A DNA stretch of 41,188 nucleotides, taken from contig CAJTKI010000005.1 in the NCBI GenBank assembly GCA_910576875.1, forward strand, positions 1 through 41,188, given 5' to 3'. The stretch's first letter is position 1, and every line of letters begins with the position of its first letter. Shown here one piece after another: positions 8,744 to 15,953 of the stretch. The translations under genes and the position numbers were made by a program. Source of the stretch: an uncultured Christensenella sp. (GTDB lineage: Bacteria; Bacillota; Clostridia; Christensenellales; UBA3700). Under the pieces are notes generated by a model. That model was not told where the DNA came from. It saw nothing but the letters and a program-made list of their open reading frames with translations, and did not search any database.

Positions 8744-10192
8744 TTATACCTCGATTTTGTCGAGCGAATCGAAATCGTTGAAGAATGCCGACAGGTCTTC
8801 CTTCGTATATTTGCGGTCGTGGTTGTTGAAGTCGGATTTGGGCGCGGTCGCTTCCTGCTGCGGAACGCGTTGCATCTGTTCGACCGTATGCGCGCCTGCG
8901 GCGTGACAGCGTCCCAAATAGCGATGCATGCGGTTGAACGCGAACGGCTTGCCTTGTTCCTGCCGCGCGGCATAGAGCAAAGCGTCCGTCGCAAATCCCC
9001 AGTCGTTCGTCCACGTCGCGTAGAGCGTGCGGTCCTGGGCGGTCACGTTGCGGGCGCAGCCGCTTTGTTCGAGCAGATCGCGGATCATCCGATCCACGCG
9101 CACGAGATCGCCCAAATGTTCCTGAATCGCGGCGACGCTCATGCAACCGTGTTTGTAAAACTTCTGAACCGCGCTCTGCATGCCTTCCAACGTGCGGATC
9201 GAATTGGTAAAACAGTATTCTGCGATCAGACAGAGCGCGTCCGCGTCGAAGCCTTTGCTCGTCCACGGAGCGACGTATTTTTCGACGACGAAATCGAGCG
9301 AATCGTACCACAGCCCCAGCCGTTTGACGATCTGCGCGGCGCAGTCGCGCATGCGGCGTTTGGATTGCGCATAGCGCTCGATGTCGACGGGACTGAGGCA
9401 GTTGTTGCGGAAATACTCGTCCAACAACGCGTCCAGTCGCGCAAAGCCGCCTTTGTTTTTGCATTGTTTCGCCGCCGTCAGGACGCTGTCCAATCCAAAG
9501 CCCCAGTTGTCCGTCCATTTGAGATAATATTGTTTGTCTTCGAGCGTCAATTCCGACTTCTTGCCGACGGCGGCGGCGACGGAACGCAACGCTTCGGATG
9601 CGAGTTCCATCTGCCGGATCCGCGCTTCGACGTCTTCCAGCGTGCGCACGCCTTCGCTTACCCAGTTGCGCGCGACAGCCAAGACGTAGTTGGGACGGAT
9701 CTTTTCGCCCTTGGTATTGACGCAGTAGCGGATGATCATCAGCATGACTTCCGGTTTGATCTTGCTCTCTTCGATAAAGTCGTAATAGGGCAGGTACTGA
9801 TTGGGATTGGCAAATACGACGGACGGAAAGAGCGCTTCCAATTGGGCGTTAAAGTCCGCGAATTTTTCTTTTTTATAATGCCGCACCGCGGTCGCCGTGC
9901 GCGCGGAGCGGTAGCGGATCTGCAACGGATCGTAGCCGACGATGTCGAGCAATCCGCGATCCGCCCAATAGCCGAACGCTTGCGTGACTTCCTGTTGCGA
10001 CAGCGCGAGCGCGTCGCAGACGTGCGAAAGCGAATTGTCCTGCGACAGCGGATCGGAGCACAGATACAGTCCGTAGAGATAGACTTTGAGCGCGGTCGGA
10101 TCGCATTGGGGCATAAACGCGTCCACGAACGCGTTTTCGACCATCGTATATCCGTCTTCCCGACTCTCTTTGGAACGGGTGCACAAACTCAT
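8744..10192 (-). CDS. DnaD/DnaB_2-repeat replication initiation protein
   Basis: A 482-residue cytoplasmic protein of the DnaD/DnaB_2 superfamily, which helps load helicase with the DnaI-type partner encoded next. The N-terminal part (FVDAFMPQCDPTALKVYLYG, ALALSQQEVTQAFGYW) is a winged-helix DnaD N-domain. Three helical repeats follow, recognisable by YYLKWTDNWGFGLDSVL, an intermediate copy around KYVAPWTSKGFDADAL, and LYATWTNDWGFATDALL; these are DnaD C-domains with the YxxxW-type motif. I chose ATG at 10192 because GAGGAG lies nine bases upstream; in-frame ATGs further upstream have no such site and would start inside or close to the promoter. The C-terminal tail is acidic and ends two codons before the loader gene. 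Confidence 0.85.
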   Translation of the reverse strand: MSLCTRSKESREDGYTMVENAFVDAFMPQCDPTALKVYLYGLYLCSDPLSQDNSLSHVCDALALSQQEVTQAFGYWADRGLLDIVGYDPLQIRYRSARTATAVRHYKKEKFADFNAQLEALFPSVVFANPNQYLPYYDFIEESKIKPEVMLMIIRYCVNTKGEKIRPNYVLAVARNWVSEGVRTLEDVEARIRQMELASEALRSVAAAVGKKSELTLEDKQYYLKWTDNWGFGLDSVLTAAKQCKNKGGFARLDALLDEYFRNNCLSPVDIERYAQSKRRMRDCAAQIVKRLGLWYDSLDFVVEKYVAPWTSKGFDADALCLIAEYCFTNSIRTLEGMQSAVQKFYKHGCMSVAAIQEHLGDLVRVDRMIRDLLEQSGCARNVTAQDRTLYATWTNDWGFATDALLYAARQEQGKPFAFNRMHRYLGRCHAAGAHTVEQMQRVPQQEATAPKSDFNNHDRKYTKEDLSAFFNDFDSLDKIEV

Positions 10193-10241
10193 GTCCAGAT
10201 ACTCCTCGGCAATATTGTCGCGCGGTTGGGCGCGGACATTT

Positions 10242-10270
10242 ATCATAGCACAGCGCAAGCGCAAATGCAA
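10242..10270 (-). promoter_or_regulatory. Sigma-A-type promoter of the DnaD-like/dnaI unit
   Basis: On the minus strand, -35 TTGCAT (10270-10265), a 17-base spacer and -10 TATGAT (10247-10242). The predicted start is about 43 bases before the chosen ATG at 10192, leaving room for the GAGGAG ribosome site. Confidence 0.75.
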
Positions 10271-10342
10271 GGCGTCGAAGCCGACTCGTCAAAATATACG
10301 AGATGTTGGGGTCGGCGCCCGATCGATATACAAGCGGGGGCG

Positions 10343-10600
10343 TTACTCTTTGCAGTCTTCGACGACGAAACGATCGTAGCCGAGCGATTCGATAAAATCG
10401 TCTTGCTTAAAGCGCGTATTGTGAAAGCGCACGAAGTTGACGTAATGCGTCTCCAACAGGACGGGCGTGGGAATGTCGAGTTGATCGCAGATCTCGCGAA
10501 TCCAGATCTCGTAGTGCGCTTCGGTCATCGAAAGCGGGCTGCGGTAGATCATATCCCGCCGCAACTTGTTGTCCGTCACCAGTCTCGCCCAAATCTTCAT
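10343..10600 (-). CDS. Small conserved hypothetical protein (85 aa)
   Basis: An 85-residue acidic protein beginning MKIWARLVTDNKLRRD and containing EICDQLDIPTPVLLE, FVRFHNTRFKQDDFIESLGYDR. I recall similar short proteins in clostridial genomes, always with the pattern of Trp near the N-terminus, a 'cys-x-leu-asp-x-pro-x-pro-val' centre and a 'phe-x3-asp-phe' segment, but no function is known to me. No signal peptide, no membrane helix. The start is set by the promoter, whose -10 ends six bases before this ATG; there is no Shine-Dalgarno. An in-frame ATG at 10636 would lie upstream of the transcript start. It stands alone between two minus-strand units. Confidence 0.72.
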   Translation of the reverse strand: MKIWARLVTDNKLRRDMIYRSPLSMTEAHYEIWIREICDQLDIPTPVLLETHYVNFVRFHNTRFKQDDFIESLGYDRFVVEDCKE

Positions 10601-10606
10601 GAGTTC

Positions 10607-10636
10607 AGTGTAGCCGATCGGGGCGGGATTTGTCAA
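10607..10636 (-). promoter_or_regulatory. Promoter predicting a leaderless mRNA for the 85-aa gene
   Basis: Minus strand: perfect -35 TTGACA (10636-10631), 18-base spacer, -10 TACACT (10612-10607, four of six consensus bases). Six bases separate the -10 from the ATG, so the predicted +1 is the A of ATG at 10600. No ribosome-binding site precedes the ATG. Confidence 0.6.
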
Positions 10637-10649
10637 CCGAAGCGAGACG

Positions 10650-10685
10650 AAGAAACCGCCCGCGACCGAAGACGGTTGCGGGCGG
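10650..10685 (-). terminator. Hairpin terminator of the LRR lipoprotein gene
   Basis: On the minus strand CCGCCCGC (10685-10678) pairs with GCGGGCGG (10663-10656); inner AACCG/CGGT pairing extends the stem around TCTT. It is followed by TTTCTT. GC-rich and stable, with a short imperfect T-tract; it lies 18 bases after the lipoprotein stop. Confidence 0.65.
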
Positions 10686-10702
10686 CGGGTCGAGTCGGGG
10701 AC

Positions 10703-12253
10703 TTACCACTTGACGATCGTCGTGCCGTCCGCGTCGTAATGCCAGTAATTGCCTGCGTCGGCGGGCGCCGTCTCGCTGTAATCGTAACGCGTCAGCGTAT
10801 CGAGCGCGGCGTTGTCGTTGCCGATGCGGATCGCGCTCCATTGCGCGGCGTCGCCGCAATAGAAGATTTCCTGCAATCCGTTGCGCGCCAAAGCCGAATC
10901 GCCGATTTGCGTCAAACCGACCGGAATCGTCAGATCCGACAGGGCGGCGCAGCCGTAGAACGCATAGTTGCCGATCTGCGTCAGCGTGTCGGGCAGCGTC
11001 ACCGTGCGCAACCGCGCGCAGTTGTAGAATGCGGAATCGGGCAGCGCGCGCAGTCCGGCGGGCAAAGTCGCGTCGGTCAAAGCGCCGCAGTTCTTAAAGA
11101 CGGAATGTCCCAGTTGCGTCACGCCGTCCGGAATCCGGACGTTCGTCAACGCTTTGCAATCGGCAAACGCGGAATTGCCGATCGAAACCAGATCGGTCGG
11201 CAACGCGATTTCGGCCAGTTGCGCGCATCCGGAAAATGCAAAATTGCCGATCGACGCAACGTCTGCGGGGATCGAGACGCGACGGAGCGAGACGCAACGC
11301 TCGAACAGGTTGTTTGCAAGCGTCGTCATGCCGGACGGAATGTCGAATTCCGTCAATCCCGCGCAGTCGGAGAACGCGTAAAGTCCGATCTGCGTCACGC
11401 TTGTCGGCAGTTGCAGGCGCGTCAAACCGCCGCAACCCGAAAACGCGCAATCGCCGATGCGTTGCAAGCCGTCGGATACCGTCGCGCCCGTCAGGTTGTT
11501 GCAACCGGCAAACGCGTAATTGCCGATTTCGACGATCGTGTCGGGCAGCGATACGGAGACGAGAGAAGAGACGTTTTTGAATGCGTTGGCGCCGATCTGC
11601 GTGACGGGCAGTCCTTCGTAATCGGATGGGATCGAGACGTGGGGATCGGTCGCGCTGCCGATGCCGGAGACGATGTACGATTTGCGGTCGGCGCTCGGCG
11701 TATAGGCAAGCCCTTCCGTATAGGTCGGATCGGCAAGATATCCGCACGTCGTGCAACGTCCGTCGTCGCCGACCGCGTGCGGCGCGCGATCCGTCGTTGC
11801 GGCGCAGCCGTTGCAGCTGTGCCAATGCGCGTCGCGGTCGGACGACCATGCGCTTGCCCAGTCGTGCGTATGCGAGACAGGCGGCTTTTGTCTGCCGCAG
11901 ACGCAGTTGCCGGTGGAGAAATCGTGCGTGGCGTAGTCGGATTTTGCGTCGCAACCGGCGCAGTCGTGCCAGTGATGCGTCGCATCGGAGTTCCAGATGC
12001 TCGCCCATATATGCGTATGGGACGGCGTCGGATCGGGCGTGCCGCAGACGCAGTTGCCGGCGGAGAAATCATGCGCGGCATAGTCGGCTTTGTCGTCGCA
12101 GCCGGCGCAAGCGTGCCAATGGTGCGTCGCGTCCGTCGACCAGGTCTGAGCATACGAGTGGGTATGAGAGTTGTCTGCGCAGCCTGCAAAGCAGCACGCG
12201 CATGCGAGTATGCAGATCATACTGACGCAGACGAAGCAAAAACGTTGTTTCAT
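10703..12253 (-). CDS. BspA-like leucine-rich-repeat surface lipoprotein with three His/Cys repeats
   Basis: A 516-residue exported protein. The N-terminus is a hydrophobic signal peptide ending in a lipobox-like FAGC with Cys25 as the likely lipidated residue. Then come three tandem repeats of 49 residues (30-78, 79-127, 128-172), each with HTH, WxSD, a HHWHxCxGC core and a GNCVCG-type end; the Cys and His spacing looks metal-binding. From about residue 205 to 475 there are LRR_5 (BspA) repeats of about 23 residues, each with LPDTIVEIGNYAFAGC-like sequence. The C-terminus (NYWHYDADG) is typical of these proteins. BspA proteins act on the cell surface in adhesion; the target here is unknown. 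The ATG at 12253 is chosen because AGGAGG lies just upstream; the gene is divergent from a serine recombinase. Confidence 0.9.
   Translation of the reverse strand: MKQRFCFVCVSMICILACACCFAGCADNSHTHSYAQTWSTDATHHWHACAGCDDKADYAAHDFSAGNCVCGTPDPTPSHTHIWASIWNSDATHHWHDCAGCDAKSDYATHDFSTGNCVCGRQKPPVSHTHDWASAWSSDRDAHWHSCNGCAATTDRAPHAVGDDGRCTTCGYLADPTYTEGLAYTPSADRKSYIVSGIGSATDPHVSIPSDYEGLPVTQIGANAFKNVSSLVSVSLPDTIVEIGNYAFAGCNNLTGATVSDGLQRIGDCAFSGCGGLTRLQLPTSVTQIGLYAFSDCAGLTEFDIPSGMTTLANNLFERCVSLRRVSIPADVASIGNFAFSGCAQLAEIALPTDLVSIGNSAFADCKALTNVRIPDGVTQLGHSVFKNCGALTDATLPAGLRALPDSAFYNCARLRTVTLPDTLTQIGNYAFYGCAALSDLTIPVGLTQIGDSALARNGLQEIFYCGDAAQWSAIRIGNDNAALDTLTRYDYSETAPADAGNYWHYDADGTTIVKW
11738..12166 (-). 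repeat. Three tandem 147-bp repeats encoding the His/Cys modules
   Basis: Coding repeats at about 12166-12020, 12019-11873 and 11872-11738 (minus strand). The first two copies are near identical in protein sequence; the third is diverged (APHAVGDDGRCTTCG) and lacks part of the Asp-rich centre. The period is exactly 49 codons between copies one and two. Confidence 0.85.
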
Positions 12254-12270
12254 AATGACCTCCTGACTCA

Positions 12271-12292
12271 TAGGAAAAGTATACTTTTTTTA
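12271..12292. repeat. 22-bp palindrome, copy I, upstream of the LRR lipoprotein gene
   Basis: Left half TAGGAAAAGTA, right half TACTTTTTTTA; this deviates from a perfect palindrome at two bases of the right half. It lies 18 bases upstream of the lipoprotein ATG, overlapping its leader. It shares 17 of its first 18 bases with copy II. Confidence 0.85.
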
Positions 12293-12302
12293 CGGTTTGG
12301 TA

Positions 12303-12331
12303 TTGCAATTTGCAACAAAAGAAACTACAAT
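12303..12331 (+). promoter_or_regulatory. Candidate plus-strand promoter between the two palindromes
   Basis: TTGCAA (12303-12308), 17-base spacer, TACAAT (12326-12331). It points at the recombinase gene, giving a leader of about 165 bases that crosses palindrome II. TTGCAA occurs twice here (12303 and 12310) and is self-complementary, so a minus-strand promoter sharing the -35 with TAAAAA (12292-12287) is also possible. Confidence 0.45.
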
Positions 12332-12363
12332 GAAATTGTGGAATTCGACGAAAATTTCACAAT

Positions 12364-12369
12364 ATTATA
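12364..12369 (-). promoter_or_regulatory. Minus-strand -10 element TATAAT, possible lipoprotein promoter
   Basis: Perfect TATAAT on the minus strand. Its -35 position falls within palindrome II and reads AAGTAT, so if used it would probably need an activator, or be controlled by whatever binds the palindrome. The leader to the lipoprotein ATG would be about 105 bases and include palindrome I. Confidence 0.4.
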
Positions 12370-12376
12370 TGTGTTG

Positions 12377-12398
12377 TAGGAAAGGTATACTTTTCCTA
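12377..12398. repeat. 22-bp palindrome, copy II, between promoter region and recombinase gene
   Basis: Left half TAGGAAAGGTA, right half TACTTTTCCTA; one mismatch from a perfect palindrome. The centre is 106 bp from the centre of copy I, close to ten helical turns. Possible roles are a recombination site for the adjacent serine recombinase or an operator for a dimeric regulator of the divergent genes. Confidence 0.85.
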
Positions 12399-12502
12399 TA
12401 ATTTTGATCCGAAATGCTATCGATTTAAGAAAAAAGCGCGGTTTTCCAGTATATTTTGCTATGCTGAATCCAAAGAAATCCACACACCGAGGAGAAAATA
12501 CA

Positions 12503-13108
12503 ATGGATCAATACGCCTATGCGCGCGTGTCGTCGCGCGATCAGAATTTAACCAGACAAATCAGCGCTTTTTTGGAGTTCGGAATCCTTAGAAACCGCAT
12601 CTATTGCGACAAAAAGAGCGGCAAAGATTTCGAGCGGACGCAGTATCGCAGACTGATTCGCAAGCTGAAAGCGGGCGATTTGCTCGTCATCCAGTCGATC
12701 GACCGTCTGGGCAGAAATTACGAAGCGATCATTGCGGAATGGTCGCGGATTACCGGACAGATCGGCGCAGATATTCTGGTGCTGGACATGCCGCTGCTCG
12801 ATACGCGCGCGTCGGACGACTCGCTGGTCGGGAAATTCATATCGGACATCGTATTGCAGATTCTTTCGTTCGTCGCGCAGAACGAGCGCGAAAACATCCG
12901 TTCCCGTCAGGCGGAAGGCATCCGTTCCGCCAAGGAAAAGGGGATACGTTTCGGCAGACCGTCGAGGGTGTATTCGGAGTTGTTTCTGTCCGTGGCGGCG
13001 GATTATATCCACAAGCGCATTCCGTTGCGGCGCGCGCTGGCGACGTTGGAGATCGGACAGGCGAATTTTTATTATCATATCCGCAAACTGCGCAAAAAAA
13101 TTTCATAA
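12503..13108 (+). CDS. Serine recombinase (resolvase/invertase family)
   Basis: A 201-residue small serine recombinase. The N-terminal catalytic domain starts YARVSSRDQN, with Ser10 in the nucleophile position of Tn3/gamma-delta resolvases, and continues with DKKSGKDFER, IQSIDRLGRNYEAI and LSFVAQNERENIRSRQAEGI, the dimer helix. The C-terminus (RFGRPSR, then IPLRRALATLEIGQANFYYHI) is the helix-turn-helix that reads DNA. Such enzymes cut and rejoin DNA at short, roughly palindromic sites, giving deletion or inversion. I place the start at 12503, with GAGGAG at 12489-12494. No transposase, terminal repeats or plasmid genes are nearby, so this is a solitary chromosomal copy. The two 22-bp palindromes just upstream are its most obvious candidate sites. 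Confidence 0.9.
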   Translation: MDQYAYARVSSRDQNLTRQISAFLEFGILRNRIYCDKKSGKDFERTQYRRLIRKLKAGDLLVIQSIDRLGRNYEAIIAEWSRITGQIGADILVLDMPLLDTRASDDSLVGKFISDIVLQILSFVAQNERENIRSRQAEGIRSAKEKGIRFGRPSRVYSELFLSVAADYIHKRIPLRRALATLEIGQANFYYHIRKLRKKIS

Positions 13109-13162
13109 TCGGCAATACTGTTTTGCGCGAGAGACGCGGCGGACAAGCCGAGAAAAAACTGC

Positions 13163-13191
13163 TTGACAAAACGTCTGTTCGCTTATAGAAT
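13163..13191 (+). promoter_or_regulatory. Sigma-A-type promoter of rex-greA-lysS
   Basis: Perfect -35 TTGACA (13163-13168), 17-base spacer, -10 TAGAAT (13186-13191, five of six). The predicted start is near 13198, 66 bases before the rex ATG. Confidence 0.85.
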
Positions 13192-13201
13192 ATATATAAC
13201 T

Positions 13202-13219
13202 ATGTACACGAATGTGCAT
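13202..13219. promoter_or_regulatory. Inverted repeat just downstream of the rex promoter (candidate operator)
   Basis: ATGTACA (13202-13208), CGAA, TGTGCAT (13213-13219): six of seven pairs match, located at about +5 to +22. It is placed like an autoregulatory operator but does not match the usual Rex box (TTGTGAA-N-TTCACAA type) well. Confidence 0.4.
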
Positions 13220-13263
13220 CGTGTTTTTGCGCCGTTTCGTCGGAACGAAGAAGGAGACTCGAA

Positions 13264-13890
13264 ATGGAAAAGAAAGTGATTTCCGAAGCGGTTATCAAGC
13301 GGCTTCCTAAATACTACCGTCAGTTGCGGTTGCTCAGCGAGCAGGGACAGGCAAAGGTGTCTTCCCACGCGCTTGCGCAGATGCTCGGCATCACCGCGTC
13401 GCAAGTACGGCAGGACTTTTGCAATTTCGGCGGATTCGGACAGCAGGGATACGGCTACGATGTGGAAAAACTCAAAGGCGAACTCGGCGCGATTCTCGGT
13501 CTGACCAAAGAGTATGCGATGATCATCGTCGGCGCGGGCAATATCGGTCGCGCGCTTGCGGGGTATCAGGGATTCGGCAAATACGGTTTTCGGGTCAAGG
13601 CGTTGTTCGACGCCGCGCCCGCGTCGGATCGGGTGGGAGAACTGCCGCTGTATTCGATGGATCGTTTGGAGTCGTATCTGCGCGCGGAGACGATCGACAT
13701 GGCGGTCATCGCGACGCCCAAACAAGTCGCGCAACAGGTTGCGGATCGCTTGACCGAGTTGGGCGTGACGATGATCTGGAACTTTGCGCCGATCGATCTG
13801 ACGGTTCAGCCCGGCGTCGTGATCGAGAATATTTCGATGAGCGAAAGTTTGCTGGTTCTCAGCTATCGCGCCAACGAAAACAAAGATTGA
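13264..13890 (+). CDS. rex: Redox-sensing transcriptional repressor Rex
   Basis: A 208-residue NADH/NAD-sensing repressor of normal family length. Residues 1-65 hold the winged-helix DNA-binding domain (RLPKYYRQL, VSSHALAQMLGITASQVRQDFCNFGGFGQQGYGY, the Rex signature). The Rossmann domain has GAGNIGRALAGY starting at 90, and the C-terminal swapped helix ends SMSESLLVLSY. When NADH rises, Rex leaves the promoters of fermentation, hydrogen and ferredoxin-related genes; the window contains a ferredoxin and an [FeFe] hydrogenase that would be plausible targets, though I saw no clear Rex box at either. AAGGAG sits eight bases before the ATG. Confidence 0.96.
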   Translation: MEKKVISEAVIKRLPKYYRQLRLLSEQGQAKVSSHALAQMLGITASQVRQDFCNFGGFGQQGYGYDVEKLKGELGAILGLTKEYAMIIVGAGNIGRALAGYQGFGKYGFRVKALFDAAPASDRVGELPLYSMDRLESYLRAETIDMAVIATPKQVAQQVADRLTELGVTMIWNFAPIDLTVQPGVVIENISMSESLLVLSYRANENKD

Positions 13891-13916
13891 ATTTGCGTAT
13901 AAGCAGGAGGAGAATT

Positions 13917-14387
13917 ATGCAGAAATTCTATTTGACCCCGGAAGGGAAAGCCGAGTTGGAAAAAAAGCTCGAGTATTATAAAAACGTCAAGCGCAAGGAA
14001 GCGAGCGAGCATATCAAGGAAGCGCGCGGATACGGCGATCTGTCCGAGAATGCGGAGTACGACGCCGCCAAAGAAGAGCAGGCGTTGATCGAGCAGGAAA
14101 TCGTCCTGATGCAATGGCAACTCGAAAACGCCGAATTGATCGAGACCGACGCGGCGAGCGATCAGGTCGTCGTCGGCGCGACGGTGCGCTTTTACGATTG
14201 CGATATGAAAGAAGAAGACACGGTGACGATCGTCGGTCAGGCGGAAGCGAGCATTTCCGCGGGACGCATCAGCAACGAATCGCCGTTGGCGCGCGCGTTG
14301 CTGGGCGCGAAAGTCGGCGACAAACGCACCGTCGAGATGCCGGACGATACGTACGACATCGAAGTACTCGAGATTACGGTCGGCTGA
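13917..14387 (+). CDS. greA: Transcription elongation factor GreA
   Basis: A 156-residue protein, standard for GreA. It enters the secondary channel of RNA polymerase and stimulates cleavage of backtracked transcripts. The N-terminal coiled coil (residues 8-75) carries the acidic tip GDLSENAEYDAAK with Asp41 and Glu44, the catalytic pair. The C-terminal FKBP-like domain has TVRFYDCD and the closing ISNESPLARALLGAKVGD. The ATG at 13917 has AGGAGGAG a few bases upstream; the open frame extends further 5' but only inside rex in another frame. greA directly before lysS is a common Bacillota order. Confidence 0.96.
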   Translation: MQKFYLTPEGKAELEKKLEYYKNVKRKEASEHIKEARGYGDLSENAEYDAAKEEQALIEQEIVLMQWQLENAELIETDAASDQVVVGATVRFYDCDMKEEDTVTIVGQAEASISAGRISNESPLARALLGAKVGDKRTVEMPDDTYDIEVLEITVG

Positions 14388-14430
14388 TCCGGATAATACG
14401 GGCGGCGACGAAATATTTTAGGATCGAACC

Positions 14431-15912
14431 ATGACACAACAACCTACCGAAAACTTAAACGATATTTTACAGGCGCGCCGCGATAAGTTGCGCGAACTGA
14501 TTGAGCAGGGACGCAATCCGTTCGAGCGCGTCAAGTTCGACAAGACCGCGTACGCGCAGCCGATCAAACTCGACTATGCGAACTGGGACGGCAAAGAAGT
14601 CGCGATCGCGGGACGTTTGATTTCCAAGCGCGTGATGGGCAAGGCGAGCTTTGCGCATCTGATCGACTGCACGGGCAGCATTCAGCTGTACGTGAGCCGC
14701 GATTCGCTCGGGGACGAACCTTACGCCGAATTCAAACGCATCGACATCGGCGACATCGTCGGCGTGACGGGGCATGTGTTTACGACCAAAATGGGCGAGA
14801 TTTCCATCCATGCGACCAAGGTCGAACTGTTGGCGAAATCGCTGTTGCCGTTGCCCGAAAAATTCCACGGGCTCAAAGATACCGATCTGCGATACCGCCA
14901 GCGGTACGTGGACTTGATCGCCAATCCCGAAGTCAAAGAGATCTTCGTGTTGCGCAGCAAGATCATCGGCGCGGTGCGCGCGTTTCTCGACGCGGAAGGG
15001 TATCTGGAAGTCGAGACGCCGATTCTCAATACGATCGCGGGCGGCGCGAGCGCGCGTCCGTTCTGCACGCATCACAATACGCTCGATATCGATATGTACA
15101 TGCGCATCGCGCCCGAGTTGTATCTCAAACGTCTGATCGTCGGCGGCTTTGAAAAAGTCTATGAAGTGGGACGCTTGTTCCGCAACGAAGGCATGGATAC
15201 CAAGCACAATCCCGAGTTTACGACCGTGGAACTGTATCAAGCGTATACCGATTATTACGGGATGATGGATATTACGGAGCGGTTGTTCTGCTATATCGCG
15301 CACAAGGTCAAAGGAACGTACGACATCGAATATCAGGGCGAGACGATCCATTTGCAGGCGCCGTGGAAGAAGATGACGATGGCGCAGGCGGTGCGCGAAT
15401 ATACGGGCGTGGATTTCGACGCGACGCAGGACGTCGAGACGCTCAAAGCGCAATGCGCCAAGGCGGGCGTGGGCATTCCGGAAGGCGAATTGACCTGGGG
15501 CAAACTGCTGTATGCCGCGTTCGATCAAAAGGTGGAAGAACATTTGGTGCAACCGACGTTCATCTTGGACTATCCGGTCGAAGTGTCGCCGCTTGCCAAA
15601 CGCAAGCCGAGCGATCCGCGGTTGACGGAACGCTTCGAATTCTTTATCACCGCGCGGGAAATGGGTAACGCGTTCAGCGAGCTCAACGACCCGATCGATC
15701 AGCGCGAGCGCTTTGCCGCGCAGCTCAGAGAACGCGAGATGGGCGACGACGAGGCGCAGTTGCCGGACGAAGATTACGTGACGGCGCTGATGTACGGACT
15801 GCCGCCGACCGGCGGACTGGGGATCGGCATCGACCGTTTGGTCATGCTGTTTACCGATCAGTCGAGCATTCGGGACGTCTTGCTGTTCCCGACCATGAAA
15901 CCGATCAAATAA
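14431..15912 (+). CDS. lysS: Lysine--tRNA ligase, class II
   Basis: A 493-residue class II lysyl-tRNA synthetase of the usual length. The N-terminal OB-fold anticodon-binding domain spans about residues 50-150 (VAIAGRLISKRVMGKASFAHL). The catalytic core has motif 2 (RNEGMDTKHNPEFTTVELYQAY) and motif 3 (GLGIGIDRLVMLFT). It charges tRNA-Lys in the cytoplasm. The only Shine-Dalgarno is a modest AGGA at 14420-14423. The gene ends eight bases before a hairpin terminator. Nothing unusual apart from a TAGGAT hexamer exactly six bases before the ATG, which could be a promoter element but has no -35 partner. Confidence 0.97.
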   Translation: MTQQPTENLNDILQARRDKLRELIEQGRNPFERVKFDKTAYAQPIKLDYANWDGKEVAIAGRLISKRVMGKASFAHLIDCTGSIQLYVSRDSLGDEPYAEFKRIDIGDIVGVTGHVFTTKMGEISIHATKVELLAKSLLPLPEKFHGLKDTDLRYRQRYVDLIANPEVKEIFVLRSKIIGAVRAFLDAEGYLEVETPILNTIAGGASARPFCTHHNTLDIDMYMRIAPELYLKRLIVGGFEKVYEVGRLFRNEGMDTKHNPEFTTVELYQAYTDYYGMMDITERLFCYIAHKVKGTYDIEYQGETIHLQAPWKKMTMAQAVREYTGVDFDATQDVETLKAQCAKAGVGIPEGELTWGKLLYAAFDQKVEEHLVQPTFILDYPVEVSPLAKRKPSDPRLTERFEFFITAREMGNAFSELNDPIDQRERFAAQLREREMGDDEAQLPDEDYVTALMYGLPPTGGLGIGIDRLVMLFTDQSSIRDVLLFPTMKPIK

Positions 15913-15919
15913 ACCGGAC

Positions 15920-15943
15920 AAAGCAGTCTGTCGGCTGCTTTTT
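15920..15943 (+). terminator. Intrinsic terminator after lysS
   Basis: AAAGCAG (15920-15926) pairs with CTGCTTT (15935-15941) around an eight-base loop and runs into T5 (15939-15943). It ends 11 bases before the ATG of the next gene, so read-through or an unseen promoter must serve that gene. Confidence 0.65.
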
Positions 15944-15953
15944 ATTTGCTTAC

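Noticed and set aside
10664..10677. Short inverted repeat GACCGAAGACGGTT as an independent operator
   Set aside because: It is the inner part of the terminator hairpin at 10656-10685.
8381..12379. Very long plus-strand open frame (about 1330 codons) across the dnaI, DnaD-like and lipoprotein genes
   Set aside because: It is antisense to three genes with clear protein families and ribosome sites. GC-rich codon bias in this genome leaves the opposite frame without stops, and the translation has no recognisable domain.
12503..13108. Recombinase as part of an insertion sequence or transposon
   Set aside because: No transposase, no terminal inverted repeats with target duplication, and no second mobile gene were found around it.
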